A stretch of DNA of 64,000 bases. It comes from Phytohabitans sp036906915. Its GTDB lineage: Bacteria > Actinomycetota > Actinomycetes > Mycobacteriales > Micromonosporaceae. The first letter of the stretch is position 1. Every line of letters begins with the position of its first letter. The notes beneath the pieces were generated by a model, which did no database searches, had not been told where the DNA came from, and saw only the letters and a program-made list of their open reading frames with translations. A program made the translations under genes and the position numbers. Below, piece by piece: positions 24,457 through 32,892 of the stretch. The stretch covers positions 25,062 through 89,061 of the forward strand of contig NZ_JBAKHX010000029.1 in the NCBI RefSeq assembly GCF_036906915.1, read 5' to 3'.

Positions 24457-25758
24457 TTAGGTCGGGAGGGTTTTCGTGTAGGGCGGGGGGATGAATGCTG
24501 GGCCGCCGGGGGTGAAGACGTCGGACTGGGCCGCTGCCGTCCACGCCTCCGTGGGCACCGCGGCGGACAGGGCGACCACCACGGGGGCGTCTCGCCAATC
24601 CGCGGAGTCGCGGAGCAGGGACAGCGCGACCACGGACTCCTCCACCTCGCCGACGCACTCGAAGGGTTTGTGGCCGTCGAGGCCGAGCAGTTCGCGGTAC
24701 CCGGGCAGTTGGGACGGGTCGGCCAACAGGTCGGCCCCGAAGATGCCCACGAGCCGCTCGCGGGGCAGGAACGGCGCCATCGCCAGGAACACGAACCGGC
24801 ACTTCGGGCAGTGGCCGCACCAGCGGGCGCTCGGGTCGCGCAGTTTGAAGGCGGCGTTGCAGCTGGTCACCACCGCGTCGTACCGGGTGTGCCGCGCGAA
24901 CAGTTTCGCTATGTGCAGCTCGGACAGCGGCCGCAGCAACGAGAAGTACGCGTCGGCGAGCCCCGCGTGCGCGGCGAGGGCGTCCCGGAGCAGGCCCTCG
25001 GCCTCAACGCCCTTGGACCACTGGTGGTTGATCTCGTGCCCGTTCCAGACGAGGTTGGGGTCGGAGGCGGAGCGCTCGTTCGACATCACGACCGGGCCGA
25101 GCCCGTGCAGTACCGCGGTCGCCACGGCGATCAGCGAGTTGATCGCGGTGACCGGGATGTGCCCGTTGAGTGCGCCGGCCGCGTTGAGCTCGAAGAGCTG
25201 CGGGTCGATCGCGCGGCGGGCGGAGAGCGGGGTGAGGCCGGACGCGTCGAAGACCGACTGGATGACCCAGTTCGGGTTGACCGCGAACGGCACCGGGTCG
25301 AAGCCCGCCTCGCGCAGCGCCTCCAGGGTGACGATCGAGTCCTTGCCGCCGCCGACGGCCGACAGCGGGCGCCCGGTGACGGGGTGCGCTTCCAAAGCGA
25401 CGGCTGACGGAGCCGAGATCCGCGTCGACAGCACGTGCGGCAGGTCGTTGCGGTAGGCGTACTCGGACATGCCCTTGGTGTAGACGGCGTCGAGCAGCGC
25501 GGTGGCGCCCTCGCTGAGCGGCGTCGTCGCGACGATCTCGCGCGGCGCGCCCACCTTGTAGTAGCTGACGCCCGCGACGAGGTGGAGCAGTTCGAGCACC
25601 CGGCCGAAGGCGGGCGGCGGTGGGCTTGGCGGCAGCGGGAACGTCACCTTCTCGACGAACGCCAGGTCGTCGAGCGCGTACGGCAAGGTCGCCACGCCGG
25701 TCGCCGGGTCGTATGACAGCGGGGGAAAGGACAGCCGCCGAAACTGGGTGTCGAGCAC
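24457..25758 (-). CDS. murL: UDP-MurNAc-L-Ala-L-Glu epimerase MurL
   Basis: A 433-residue enzyme that converts UDP-MurNAc-L-Ala-L-Glu to the D-Glu form, with ATP consumption, in the alternative route to D-glutamate in peptidoglycan. It has a PP-loop-like segment AVGGGKDSIVTLEAL (about 140-155), which fits adenylation chemistry, then MSNERSASDPNL, and a Cys cluster CGHCPKC with a preceding Cys in VTSCNAAF. The divergent neighbour is MurD2, the ligase that makes its substrate, so the pair is diagnostic. The GTG at 25758 is chosen because a -10-like TAGTAT lies just upstream and the frame above it overlaps the murD2 start. A TTG at 25764 is an alternative. Confidence 0.92.
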   Translation of the reverse strand: MLDTQFRRLSFPPLSYDPATGVATLPYALDDLAFVEKVTFPLPPSPPPPAFGRVLELLHLVAGVSYYKVGAPREIVATTPLSEGATALLDAVYTKGMSEYAYRNDLPHVLSTRISAPSAVALEAHPVTGRPLSAVGGGKDSIVTLEALREAGFDPVPFAVNPNWVIQSVFDASGLTPLSARRAIDPQLFELNAAGALNGHIPVTAINSLIAVATAVLHGLGPVVMSNERSASDPNLVWNGHEINHQWSKGVEAEGLLRDALAAHAGLADAYFSLLRPLSELHIAKLFARHTRYDAVVTSCNAAFKLRDPSARWCGHCPKCRFVFLAMAPFLPRERLVGIFGADLLADPSQLPGYRELLGLDGHKPFECVGEVEESVVALSLLRDSADWRDAPVVVALSAAVPTEAWTAAAQSDVFTPGGPAFIPPPYTKTLPT

Positions 25759-25763
25759 ACGCA

Positions 25764-25769
25764 ATACTA
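25764..25769 (-). promoter_or_regulatory. putative -10 box of murL
   Basis: TAGTAT on the minus strand, its last base 6 nt before the GTG at 25758, so the murL transcript would begin at its start codon. The murD2 ribosome binding site lies only ~17 bp away on the other strand, so the two promoters must be interleaved or overlapping. Confidence 0.4.
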
Positions 25770-25794
25770 GGACGACCTTGACTGAGGAGGGCAT

Positions 25795-27123
25795 GTGCGC
25801 CTGGCTGACCTGCGCGGCCGTTCTGTCGCCGTTTGGGGGACCGGCCGGGAGGGCCGGGCGGCGGTGCTCGCTATCGCGCGGCACGCGCCGTCGAGCCTGG
25901 TGGCGGTGGACGACAGCGGCAACTTCCTGTCGCTGCCGTGGGAGCCGCCGCTGTCCGACCTGGCACCGCTCAGGACTGGAAACGCCGCCTTCGAGGCGCT
26001 GCTCGGTGTTGACGTGGTCGTTCGCTCGCCGGGCGTGGCGCAGACCCACCCGTGGGTGGTCGACCTGCGCGCGCGAGGCGTCAGCATCACCAGCGGCACC
26101 GCGCTGTGGATGGCCGAGCACGCGGGGCGCACCGTCGGGGTGACCGGCAGCAAGGGCAAGAGCACGACGTCGAGCCTGATCAGCCACCTGTTGACCGCCG
26201 CGGGTCGCCCCAACGTGTACGGGGGGAACATTGGCGTGGCGGTGCTCGACCTGCCCGAGAGCGACCAGTATGTCCTGGAGCTGTCGAGCTACCAGTGCAG
26301 CGATCTGGCGGACTCGCCGCGAGTGGCGGTGGTGACCGCGCTGTTCCCGGAGCACCTGGACGCGCACGGTGGCGAGCGGGAGTACTACCGCGACAAGCTC
26401 AACCTGATCGCCCATGGCCCGGAGTCGGTGGTGGTGAACGGGCTGGACGAGCGGCTGGCGGCGGAACTCGGTACGCGAGCAGCCATCAGGGCCGGTTTGC
26501 CCGATTCGTTCCACGTCCGTGACGGCGCGTTCTACAACAGGGACGAGCGGCTCTTCGACCGAGCCGCCCTGCCGCTGGTGGGCAGGCACAACGAGCGCAA
26601 CCTGTGCGTGGCGCTGGCGGTGCTGGAGGCCCTGGGCGTCGACCAGGACTTCGACGTCGTGGCGGCGATCGGGTCGTTCAGTGCCCTGCCGCACCGGCTC
26701 ACCGAGATCGAGGACCCGTCGGGGCTGACGTTCGTCGACGACACGCTCGCCACCAGCCCGTACGCGTCGATGCACGCGATCGACGCGTACGAGGGACGGC
26801 CGGTCACGGTGATCGTCGGGGGAGCGGACCGGGGCCTCGACTACACGCCGCTGCGCGACCATCTCGCCGCACGCGAGATCACCGTGATCGGGGTACCGGA
26901 CAGCGGTCCCCGGATCGTCGAGGAGCTCAAGGGGCTGCCCGGCGTGCGCACCGAGATCGCCGAGGACCTGGTGGCGGCGGTGCGGCTGGCGCGGGCGGTC
27001 ACCCCGTCGGGCGGGGCGGTGCTGCTGTCGCCGGCGGCGCCGAGCTACGGGCGGTTCCGCAACTTCGAGCATCGCAGTGAGGCGTTTGCCGCCGCGATCG
27101 AGGAGACGTCACCGGTCCAGTGA
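25795..27123 (+). CDS. murD2: UDP-MurNAc-L-Ala--L-Glu ligase MurD2
   Basis: A 442-residue Mur ligase that adds L-glutamate to UDP-MurNAc-L-alanine. The N-terminal Rossmann part begins SVAVWGTGREGRAAV; the ATP loop is GVTGSKGKSTT (115-125), followed by VLELSSYQCSD with the conserved Glu-Leu-Ser-Ser, and the C-terminal domain has VDDTLATSPYASMHAI. The MurD2 rather than MurD identity rests mainly on the divergent murL. GGAGG lies 4-5 bases before the GTG at 25795. Its end overlaps the convergent gene at 27109 by 15 bp. Confidence 0.92.
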   Translation: MRLADLRGRSVAVWGTGREGRAAVLAIARHAPSSLVAVDDSGNFLSLPWEPPLSDLAPLRTGNAAFEALLGVDVVVRSPGVAQTHPWVVDLRARGVSITSGTALWMAEHAGRTVGVTGSKGKSTTSSLISHLLTAAGRPNVYGGNIGVAVLDLPESDQYVLELSSYQCSDLADSPRVAVVTALFPEHLDAHGGEREYYRDKLNLIAHGPESVVVNGLDERLAAELGTRAAIRAGLPDSFHVRDGAFYNRDERLFDRAALPLVGRHNERNLCVALAVLEALGVDQDFDVVAAIGSFSALPHRLTEIEDPSGLTFVDDTLATSPYASMHAIDAYEGRPVTVIVGGADRGLDYTPLRDHLAAREITVIGVPDSGPRIVEELKGLPGVRTEIAEDLVAAVRLARAVTPSGGAVLLSPAAPSYGRFRNFEHRSEAFAAAIEETSPVQ

Positions 27124-28026
27124 CGCGACCAGGTGGCGCATCGCCCTTATCGCGGAGCGGATCTCCTGCAGGTACCGGCCGGGGGTGAGCACCGGCTCGG
27201 GGAGGCTGTCGTCGACCACGCGGGGGTCGACGCCGACCGTGTCGACCGTGCAGGCGTAGGGCAGGGCGAGCGTGCGGATCGCGTCGCAGTGCTGGAACGG
27301 CACGTAGATCGGTGCGGTGACCACCAGTACCCGATCGCCCTTCGCCAGCGTGGCGTGCTGCGCCCAGAAGCGCTGCGTGTCGGCGGTGTGCGCCCGGCGC
27401 AGCCGGGGATCGCTCGACGGCGCTGCCAGTACCGTCACCGCCGGCCCCTCCGCGGGCCGGTAGGTGCGGATGTCGCCATTGGAGGCGGCGGGTGACCGCA
27501 CCCCGAACGCCGCCCGCACTCCCAGGTCGAGCACGTCGACCTCGGTGGTGCAGCCGCGTACGACGGGTATCACCCGTTCGGCGTCGCTGAGCGGGCGGTA
27601 GCTGCCGAGCACGCCCACGCCGCCCGCCACGGTGCCGCGGCGCAGCAGGTGGGCCGCGTACGCCGTGCGGCGCACACAGGCGTGTGCGAGCCCGCCGAGC
27701 ACGATCAGGTGCTCGTACTCGCGGTGCCGGGGTGGGCGCGGCGCCACCATGCCGAGCGCGGTGGCGGCCTCGTGCACCACCGCGGCGACGGTAGGGGTGA
27801 GCGCGGGCTCGGCGGCGTCCGGGCGCTCGGCGCCGCGCCGGAAGTCCCAATGGGCGGCTGAGAACGCGTCGAGCCAGGCGAGCAGGGAAGGGCTGTCGCC
27901 GGTGGGCCACCGCCCGCCGAACGCGGCGACCAGGTCGCGCAGGGGACTGGACGTGATCCAGCGAGCGACGCCGTCGAACACCGCGGCGGGCTCGCCGGTC
28001 GGCAGCGGTACCGGCTGGACGTGCAC
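27109..28026 (-). CDS. protein of unknown function, DUF218/ElyC-like pattern
   Basis: A 305-residue soluble protein. The region from LIVLGGLAHACVRRTAYAAHLL to HTADTQRFW, then RVLVVTAPIYVPFQHCDAIRTL resembles the sequence pattern of DUF218 (SanA/ElyC/YdcF) proteins: a nucleotide-like fold with a glycine loop, then TxxN-like and VT(A/S)x..xxR motifs. There is no membrane anchor. It is convergent with murD2 (15-bp overlap) and may belong to the cell-wall context because ElyC/SanA proteins act in envelope homeostasis; this is inference. The ATG at 28026 lies 74 bp from the divergent aminotransferase. Confidence 0.65.
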   Translation of the reverse strand: MHVQPVPLPTGEPAAVFDGVARWITSSPLRDLVAAFGGRWPTGDSPSLLAWLDAFSAAHWDFRRGAERPDAAEPALTPTVAAVVHEAATALGMVAPRPPRHREYEHLIVLGGLAHACVRRTAYAAHLLRRGTVAGGVGVLGSYRPLSDAERVIPVVRGCTTEVDVLDLGVRAAFGVRSPAASNGDIRTYRPAEGPAVTVLAAPSSDPRLRRAHTADTQRFWAQHATLAKGDRVLVVTAPIYVPFQHCDAIRTLALPYACTVDTVGVDPRVVDDSLPEPVLTPGRYLQEIRSAIRAMRHLVASLDR

Positions 28027-28100
28027 CGTGGGATCTTAACGGCGCCGCCGATTACAGAGTGTAGGTTGCCTGTTGAGTCGTGGCGGTGGGAGCGTGCGGT

Positions 28101-29429
28101 ATGACCTCTGATGACCTGTTGGCGCGGCACAAGGCCGTCATGCCGTCGTGGATGCCGATCTACTACGCCGAGCCGATCGAGATCGTGTCGGGGTCGGGTT
28201 GCCGGGTCACCGACGCCGCCGGCCGCACCTACCTGGACTTCTTCGGCGGCGTGCTGACGAACATGCTCGGGTACGACATCGCGGAGGTCCGCGAGGCGGT
28301 CGAGCGGCAGCTGAGCACCGGCGTGGCGCACACCTCGACGCTGTACCTGATCCGGCAGCAGGTCGAGCTGGCCGAGAAGATCGCCCGAGTGTCCGGCATC
28401 GAGGACGCGCGGGTGTTCTTCACGAACTCCGGCACCGAGGCGAACGAGGCGGCCCTGCTGATGGCCACCACGATCCGCCGCTCCAACCAGGTGCTCGCGG
28501 TGCGCAACAGCTATCACGGCCGGTCGTACGCGGCGATCGGCATCACCGGGCACCGCAGCTGGTCGTCGAGCAGCCTGAACCCGCTTCAGGTGGCCTGGCT
28601 GCACTCCGGTGACCGCCTGCGCGGCCTGCTGGCCCGGCTGGACGAGGCCGACCACATCGAGGCGGCCGTCGAAGACCTGCGTGAGGTGCTGGCCACCCAG
28701 ACCGCGGGCGACGTGGCGTGCCTGATCGCCGAGCCGATCCAGGGCGTGGGCGGGTTCGTGCACGCTCCTGACGGGCTGTTCGCCGGGCTCAAGAAGGTGC
28801 TGGACGAGTACGGCATCCTGCTCATCTCGGACGAGGTGCAGACCGGGTGGGGGCGCACGGGGGAGCACTTCTGGGGGTACCAGGCGCACGGCGTCACCCC
28901 GGACCTGCTCACGTTCGCCAAGGGCATCGGCAACGGGTTCGCGCTGGGCGGCGTGGTCGGCCGCGCAGACCTCGTCAACGCGATCCAGGCGATCTCGTTC
29001 TCCACGTTCGGCGGCAACCCGATCTCGACGGCGGCCGGCAACGCGGTACTGGACTACGTGCTCGACCACGACCTGCAGGGCAACGCCCAGCGGGTCGGCG
29101 CGATCCTTCGTGACGGGCTGCGTGAGGCGGCCGGAAACCACCCGATCGTGGCGGAGGTGCGCGGCAAGGGCCTGATGCTGGCGGTCGAGTTCGTGCGGCA
29201 TCCAGGTCTCCGGCCGGAAGGCATAGGCCGGAAAGGCAGCACGCTGGAGCCGGACGCGGCGGTCACCACGCGGGTGTTCGAGGAGTGCAAGGCGCGCGGG
29301 CTGCTCGTGGGCAAGGGCGGCCTGTACGGGAACGTGCTGCGGATGGGACCGCCGCTCACGCTCACCGAGGACGAGGCGCGGGAGGGCCTGGCCATCCTGG
29401 TCGATGCGATCGCAGCGGCTGGCGCGTAA
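28101..29429 (+). CDS. class III PLP-dependent aminotransferase
   Basis: A 442-residue fold-type I aminotransferase of the acetylornithine/alanine-glyoxylate group. It shows VFFTNSGTEANEAAL, RNSYHGRSYAAIGITG, LIAEPIQGVGG, LLISDEVQTGWGRTG (Asp binding the PLP nitrogen) and TFAKGIGNG with the PLP lysine. It resembles AGXT2 / 3-amino-2-methylpropionate-pyruvate transaminases; the amino donor is not certain. The ATG at 28101 follows GGGAG. It precedes the first Ngc cassette by 92 bp on the same strand and may be co-regulated with it, for example in removal of amino groups from aminosugar-derived metabolites. Confidence 0.9.
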   Translation: MTSDDLLARHKAVMPSWMPIYYAEPIEIVSGSGCRVTDAAGRTYLDFFGGVLTNMLGYDIAEVREAVERQLSTGVAHTSTLYLIRQQVELAEKIARVSGIEDARVFFTNSGTEANEAALLMATTIRRSNQVLAVRNSYHGRSYAAIGITGHRSWSSSSLNPLQVAWLHSGDRLRGLLARLDEADHIEAAVEDLREVLATQTAGDVACLIAEPIQGVGGFVHAPDGLFAGLKKVLDEYGILLISDEVQTGWGRTGEHFWGYQAHGVTPDLLTFAKGIGNGFALGGVVGRADLVNAIQAISFSTFGGNPISTAAGNAVLDYVLDHDLQGNAQRVGAILRDGLREAAGNHPIVAEVRGKGLMLAVEFVRHPGLRPEGIGRKGSTLEPDAAVTTRVFEECKARGLLVGKGGLYGNVLRMGPPLTLTEDEAREGLAILVDAIAAAGA

Positions 29430-29521
29430 CAGTTCGAAACCGGGGCTTGCCGCCGTCACGCACTTGTCGTAAGAATCCTTCAAAGCGCAAGAAGCGATTG
29501 AAGGGAAGTGACGCAGCCCCT

Positions 29522-30940
29522 ATGAATAGTACAAGGCGTGACATTCTTCGCCGAGGGGTCGTCGCCGGCGTCCTGGCGACTCCACTGGCAGGCGCTCTTT
29601 CGAGCTGCGCCATGGGCGGGAACGACGACACCGGCGCCGACAACGCCAACCAGGGCGACAAGTCCGAGCAGAACCCGTTCGGCGTGAAGGAGGACGCGCC
29701 GCTCGAGGTCGTGATCTTCAACGGCGGGTACGGCGAGGACTACGCCAAGGCCCACGAGGCCATGTACAACGAGAAGTGGCCCAAGGCGAAGATCACCCAC
29801 TCCGCCACCCAGGAGATCAGCAAGACGCTCCAGCCGCGCTTCGTCGACGGCAGCCCGCCGGACGTCGTCAACAACTCCGGCGCCGGCCAGATCGACCAGG
29901 GCGGCCTGGTGTCGCAGGGCGCCCTCACTGACCTCACACCGCTGCTCGACGCGCCGAGCCTCGACGTGCCCGGCAAGAAGGTCCGCGACACGCTGCTGCC
30001 CGGCGTCGTCGACGTGGGCAGCTACGACGGCAAGTTCTACGTGCTGAACATCAGCTACACCACGTACGGCATCTGGTACTCCTCCAAGCTCTTCGCCGAC
30101 AAGGGTTGGACGTACCCGAAGACCTGGGACGAGCACATCGCGCTCTGCAGGACCATCAAGGCGGCCGGCACGGCGCCCTGGACGTACGCCGGCAAGCACC
30201 CCCGCTACATGAGCTGGCCGGTCATCGCCACCGCCATCAAGTTCGGCGGGCTCGACGTCGCGAAGAACATCGACAACCTGGAGCCCAACGCCTGGAAGTC
30301 GGACGCGATGAAGACGGCCGCGGACGCGTGGCACCAGATCGTCAAGGACGGTTTCATCCTGGCCGGCACGCCGGGCCTCGACCACGTGCAGTCGCAGACG
30401 GCGTGGTGCCAGGGCAAGGCGGCGTTCATCTCCTGCGGCTCCTGGCTGGAGAACGAGCAGAAGGCGGTCACCCCGGCGGGCTTCAACATGGTCGTCGCGC
30501 CCACGCCGAGCCTCGGCGCCAGCGACAAGCTGCCGTTCGAGGCCATCCGCGGCACCGCCAGCGAGCCGTTCATCGTGCCCGCGAAGGCCAAGAACGCGCC
30601 AGGTGGCCTGGAGTACTTCCGTACGATGCTGTCGATGAAGGGTGCCAAGGACTTCACGGGGAAGGTCTCCGCGCTGAGCGTGGTGGCCGGCTCCGCCGAT
30701 GGCGCCAACCTCGGCCCCGGACTGTCCAGTGTGGTCAAGGCGCTCGAGGCGTCCGGCAGCAACGGTTTCAACTGGGTCTACCAGAACTACTACCGCAAGC
30801 TGGAGCGCGAGCTCGTCGACGCGGCGTGCGGTGAGTTCTTCAGCGGCCGGATCGGTCCCGCCGAGTTCCTGGACCAGTGCCAGAAGGGCGCCGACTCGAT
30901 CGCGAAGGACACCTCCATCAAGAAGTACAAGCGGGCCTGA
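29522..30940 (+). CDS. ngcE: NgcE-like aminosugar-binding lipoprotein (cassette 1)
   Basis: A 472-residue ABC solute-binding protein of the N-acetylglucosamine/diacetylchitobiose group. It has a Tat-type signal (TRRDILRRGVVAG) and a lipobox with Cys29 (ALSSCAMGG), then a typical NgcE start to the mature domain, PLEVVIFNGGYGEDYAKAH. YSSKLFADKGW and GSWLENEQ are further family features. It captures the sugar outside the cell and hands it to the permeases encoded just downstream. The Tat motif and lipobox positions are the same as in the second copy at 34899. A GTAAGAA-type motif lies at 29469. Confidence 0.92.
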   Translation: MNSTRRDILRRGVVAGVLATPLAGALSSCAMGGNDDTGADNANQGDKSEQNPFGVKEDAPLEVVIFNGGYGEDYAKAHEAMYNEKWPKAKITHSATQEISKTLQPRFVDGSPPDVVNNSGAGQIDQGGLVSQGALTDLTPLLDAPSLDVPGKKVRDTLLPGVVDVGSYDGKFYVLNISYTTYGIWYSSKLFADKGWTYPKTWDEHIALCRTIKAAGTAPWTYAGKHPRYMSWPVIATAIKFGGLDVAKNIDNLEPNAWKSDAMKTAADAWHQIVKDGFILAGTPGLDHVQSQTAWCQGKAAFISCGSWLENEQKAVTPAGFNMVVAPTPSLGASDKLPFEAIRGTASEPFIVPAKAKNAPGGLEYFRTMLSMKGAKDFTGKVSALSVVAGSADGANLGPGLSSVVKALEASGSNGFNWVYQNYYRKLERELVDAACGEFFSGRIGPAEFLDQCQKGADSIAKDTSIKKYKRA

Positions 30941-30956
30941 GGGGTAGGGGCGGCAC

Positions 30957-31865
30957 GTGCGGCATGGCAAGTTTCCGCTGATCATCACCTTCCTGGTGCC
31001 GCCCCTGCTCCTGTACGGCATATTCGTGCTCTCGCCGTACGTGCAGGCGTTCCAGATCTCCACCACCGACTGGGGTGGCTACACCGCCGACGCGAACTAC
31101 GTCGGGTTCGACAACTTCACCCGGCTCTTCCGCGACGACTACGTGTGGAACGCCATACAGAACAACGCGATCCTGCTCGCCGTCGTACCGCTGGTGACGA
31201 TCGCCTTCGGCCTGTTCTTCGCGACGATGCTCAACATGGGCGGTCGCGGCGGCAAGGCCGGCGTCTCCGGCGTGCGCGGCACCGCGGCGTACCGGTTGGT
31301 GTATTTCTTCCCGCAGGTGCTCTCGGTCGTCATCATCGCGGTGGTCTGGCGAGAGGTGTACCACCCCAACAACGGCCTGCTGAACGGCTTGCTCAAACCG
31401 TTGGGCATCAACGGCCCAACGTGGCTCGGCGATCCCAAGTACGCCTTCTGGTGCGTGCTGGCCGTGATGGTGTGGAGCAACGTCGGGTTCTACGTCGTGC
31501 TCTTCGGCGCCGCCATGCAGGCCATCCCGCGTGACATCTACGAGGCGGTGCTGCTCGACGGCGCGTCCCGCTTCGTGACGCTGGTGCGCATCACGATCCC
31601 GCTGCTGTGGGACACCGTGCAGGTCGCCTGGATCTACCTGGCGATCGCGGCACTGGACGGGTTCATCCTCGTGCAGCTCATGACCGACGGGGGCCCCAAC
31701 CACTCGTCCGACGTGATCGGCCTGCGGATGTACAACACCGCGTTCGGCACCGACACGCGCTTCGGGTACGCGTCGGCGATCGGCGTGGTGATGTTCTTCC
31801 TGACGTTGTCCGTGGCGGTGCTGGCGCTGCGCGCGTCCAAGCGGGATCGGATCGAGTACTCGTGA
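30957..31865 (+). CDS. ngcF: NgcF-like ABC permease (cassette 1)
   Basis: A 302-residue inner permease of the MalF type with six predicted membrane helices (first KFPLIITFLVPPLLLYGIFV). The EAA loop that docks the ATPase is EAVLLDGASRFVTLVRITIP. It starts at a GTG at 30957 with AGGGG upstream, 16 bp after ngcE, and its stop overlaps the next start (GTGA). No ATPase gene is in the cassette, as is usual for these systems, which borrow a shared MsiK-type ATPase. Confidence 0.92.
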   Translation: MRHGKFPLIITFLVPPLLLYGIFVLSPYVQAFQISTTDWGGYTADANYVGFDNFTRLFRDDYVWNAIQNNAILLAVVPLVTIAFGLFFATMLNMGGRGGKAGVSGVRGTAAYRLVYFFPQVLSVVIIAVVWREVYHPNNGLLNGLLKPLGINGPTWLGDPKYAFWCVLAVMVWSNVGFYVVLFGAAMQAIPRDIYEAVLLDGASRFVTLVRITIPLLWDTVQVAWIYLAIAALDGFILVQLMTDGGPNHSSDVIGLRMYNTAFGTDTRFGYASAIGVVMFFLTLSVAVLALRASKRDRIEYS

Positions 31866-32755
31866 CTGTCACCACCGAACGGCCCGCCGCGGCCACCCCC
31901 GTCTCCCAGGAGCGCAAGCTGCGCCGCGAATGGGGAATCGCCAACGTCTTCTCGCACGGCTTCCTCGTGCTGTGGGCGCTGCTCACCACGTTTCCGTTGC
32001 TGTGGGTGCTGATCAGTTCATTCAAGAACGACACGGAGATCCTCAGCGACCCGTGGGGGCTGCCCAGCGCGCTGCGCTTCGAAAACTGGGCCCGCGCCTG
32101 GACGGAAGCCCACATTGGACGGTACTTCCTCAACAGTGCCGTCGTGGTCGCCGGCTCGCTGACGCTCACCATGCTGTTCGGCGCGGCGGCGGCGTACGTC
32201 TTCGCACGCTACGAGTTCCGCTTCCGGCAGGTGTTCTACTACCTGTTCGTCGGCGGCATGATGTTTCCGGTCTTCCTGGCGCTGGTGCCGCTGTTCTTCG
32301 TGGTGCGCAACGCGGGGCTGCTCAACACGTGGCCGGGCCTGATGATCGTGTACGCCGGCTACTCGCTGCCGTTCACGGTGTTCTTCCTGACCGCGTTCTT
32401 CCGCACCCTGCCCGAGTCGGTGGCGGAGGCGGCGCTGCTGGACGGGTGCGGGCACTTCCGGCTCTTCTTCCGGGTGATGCTGCCGATGGCCCGGCCCGGC
32501 CTGATCAGCATCGGCATCTTCAACTTCCTGAGCCACTGGAACCAGTTCATCCTGCCGCAGGTGCTCATGCAGGGCGACGAGTCCAAGCAGGTGCTGGCGC
32601 AGGGCCTCGCCACGTTGGCGGTGAGCCAGGGCTACGAGGGCGACTACAGCGGCCTCTTCGCCGGCCTGACGATCGCGATGCTTCCGGTGCTGGCGGTCTA
32701 CATCCTGTTCCAGCGCCAGATCCAGTCCGGCTTGACGGCCGGCCAGCTCAAGTAG
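31862..32755 (+). CDS. ngcG: NgcG-like ABC permease (cassette 1)
   Basis: A 297-residue MalG-type permease, six helices, with the EAA loop EAALLDGCGHFRLFFRVMLP. The GTG at 31862 overlaps the ngcF stop. It closes cassette 1; the long nested hairpin at 32760 begins 4 bp after its stop and probably ends the transcript. Confidence 0.92.
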   Translation: MTVTTERPAAATPVSQERKLRREWGIANVFSHGFLVLWALLTTFPLLWVLISSFKNDTEILSDPWGLPSALRFENWARAWTEAHIGRYFLNSAVVVAGSLTLTMLFGAAAAYVFARYEFRFRQVFYYLFVGGMMFPVFLALVPLFFVVRNAGLLNTWPGLMIVYAGYSLPFTVFFLTAFFRTLPESVAEAALLDGCGHFRLFFRVMLPMARPGLISIGIFNFLSHWNQFILPQVLMQGDESKQVLAQGLATLAVSQGYEGDYSGLFAGLTIAMLPVLAVYILFQRQIQSGLTAGQLK

Positions 32756-32759
32756 CTTC

Positions 32760-32854
32760 CGCGCTGCTTTGCTCTGCTTCCCTGACGGCAACACCTCGTG
32801 TCCGATATCCGGACGCCGGGTGTTGCCGTGGTGGAAGCAGAGCAAAGCAGCGCG
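32760..32854. repeat. nested hairpin element between convergent ngcG and sugar kinase
   Basis: Outer arms 32760-32781 and 32833-32854 are perfect 22-bp complements (GCTGCTTTGCTCTGCTTCC on the left). Inside lie a second 10-bp pair (CGGCAACACC at 32786-32795 and its complement at 32819-32828) and a small TCCGATATCCGGA palindrome. It occupies most of the 137-bp gap between the two convergent genes and may serve as a two-way terminator. A MITE-type origin is equally possible. Confidence 0.9.
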
Positions 32855-32892
32855 CAACCACACACTGACCAGCGGCGATACCGCGGCCGCCG

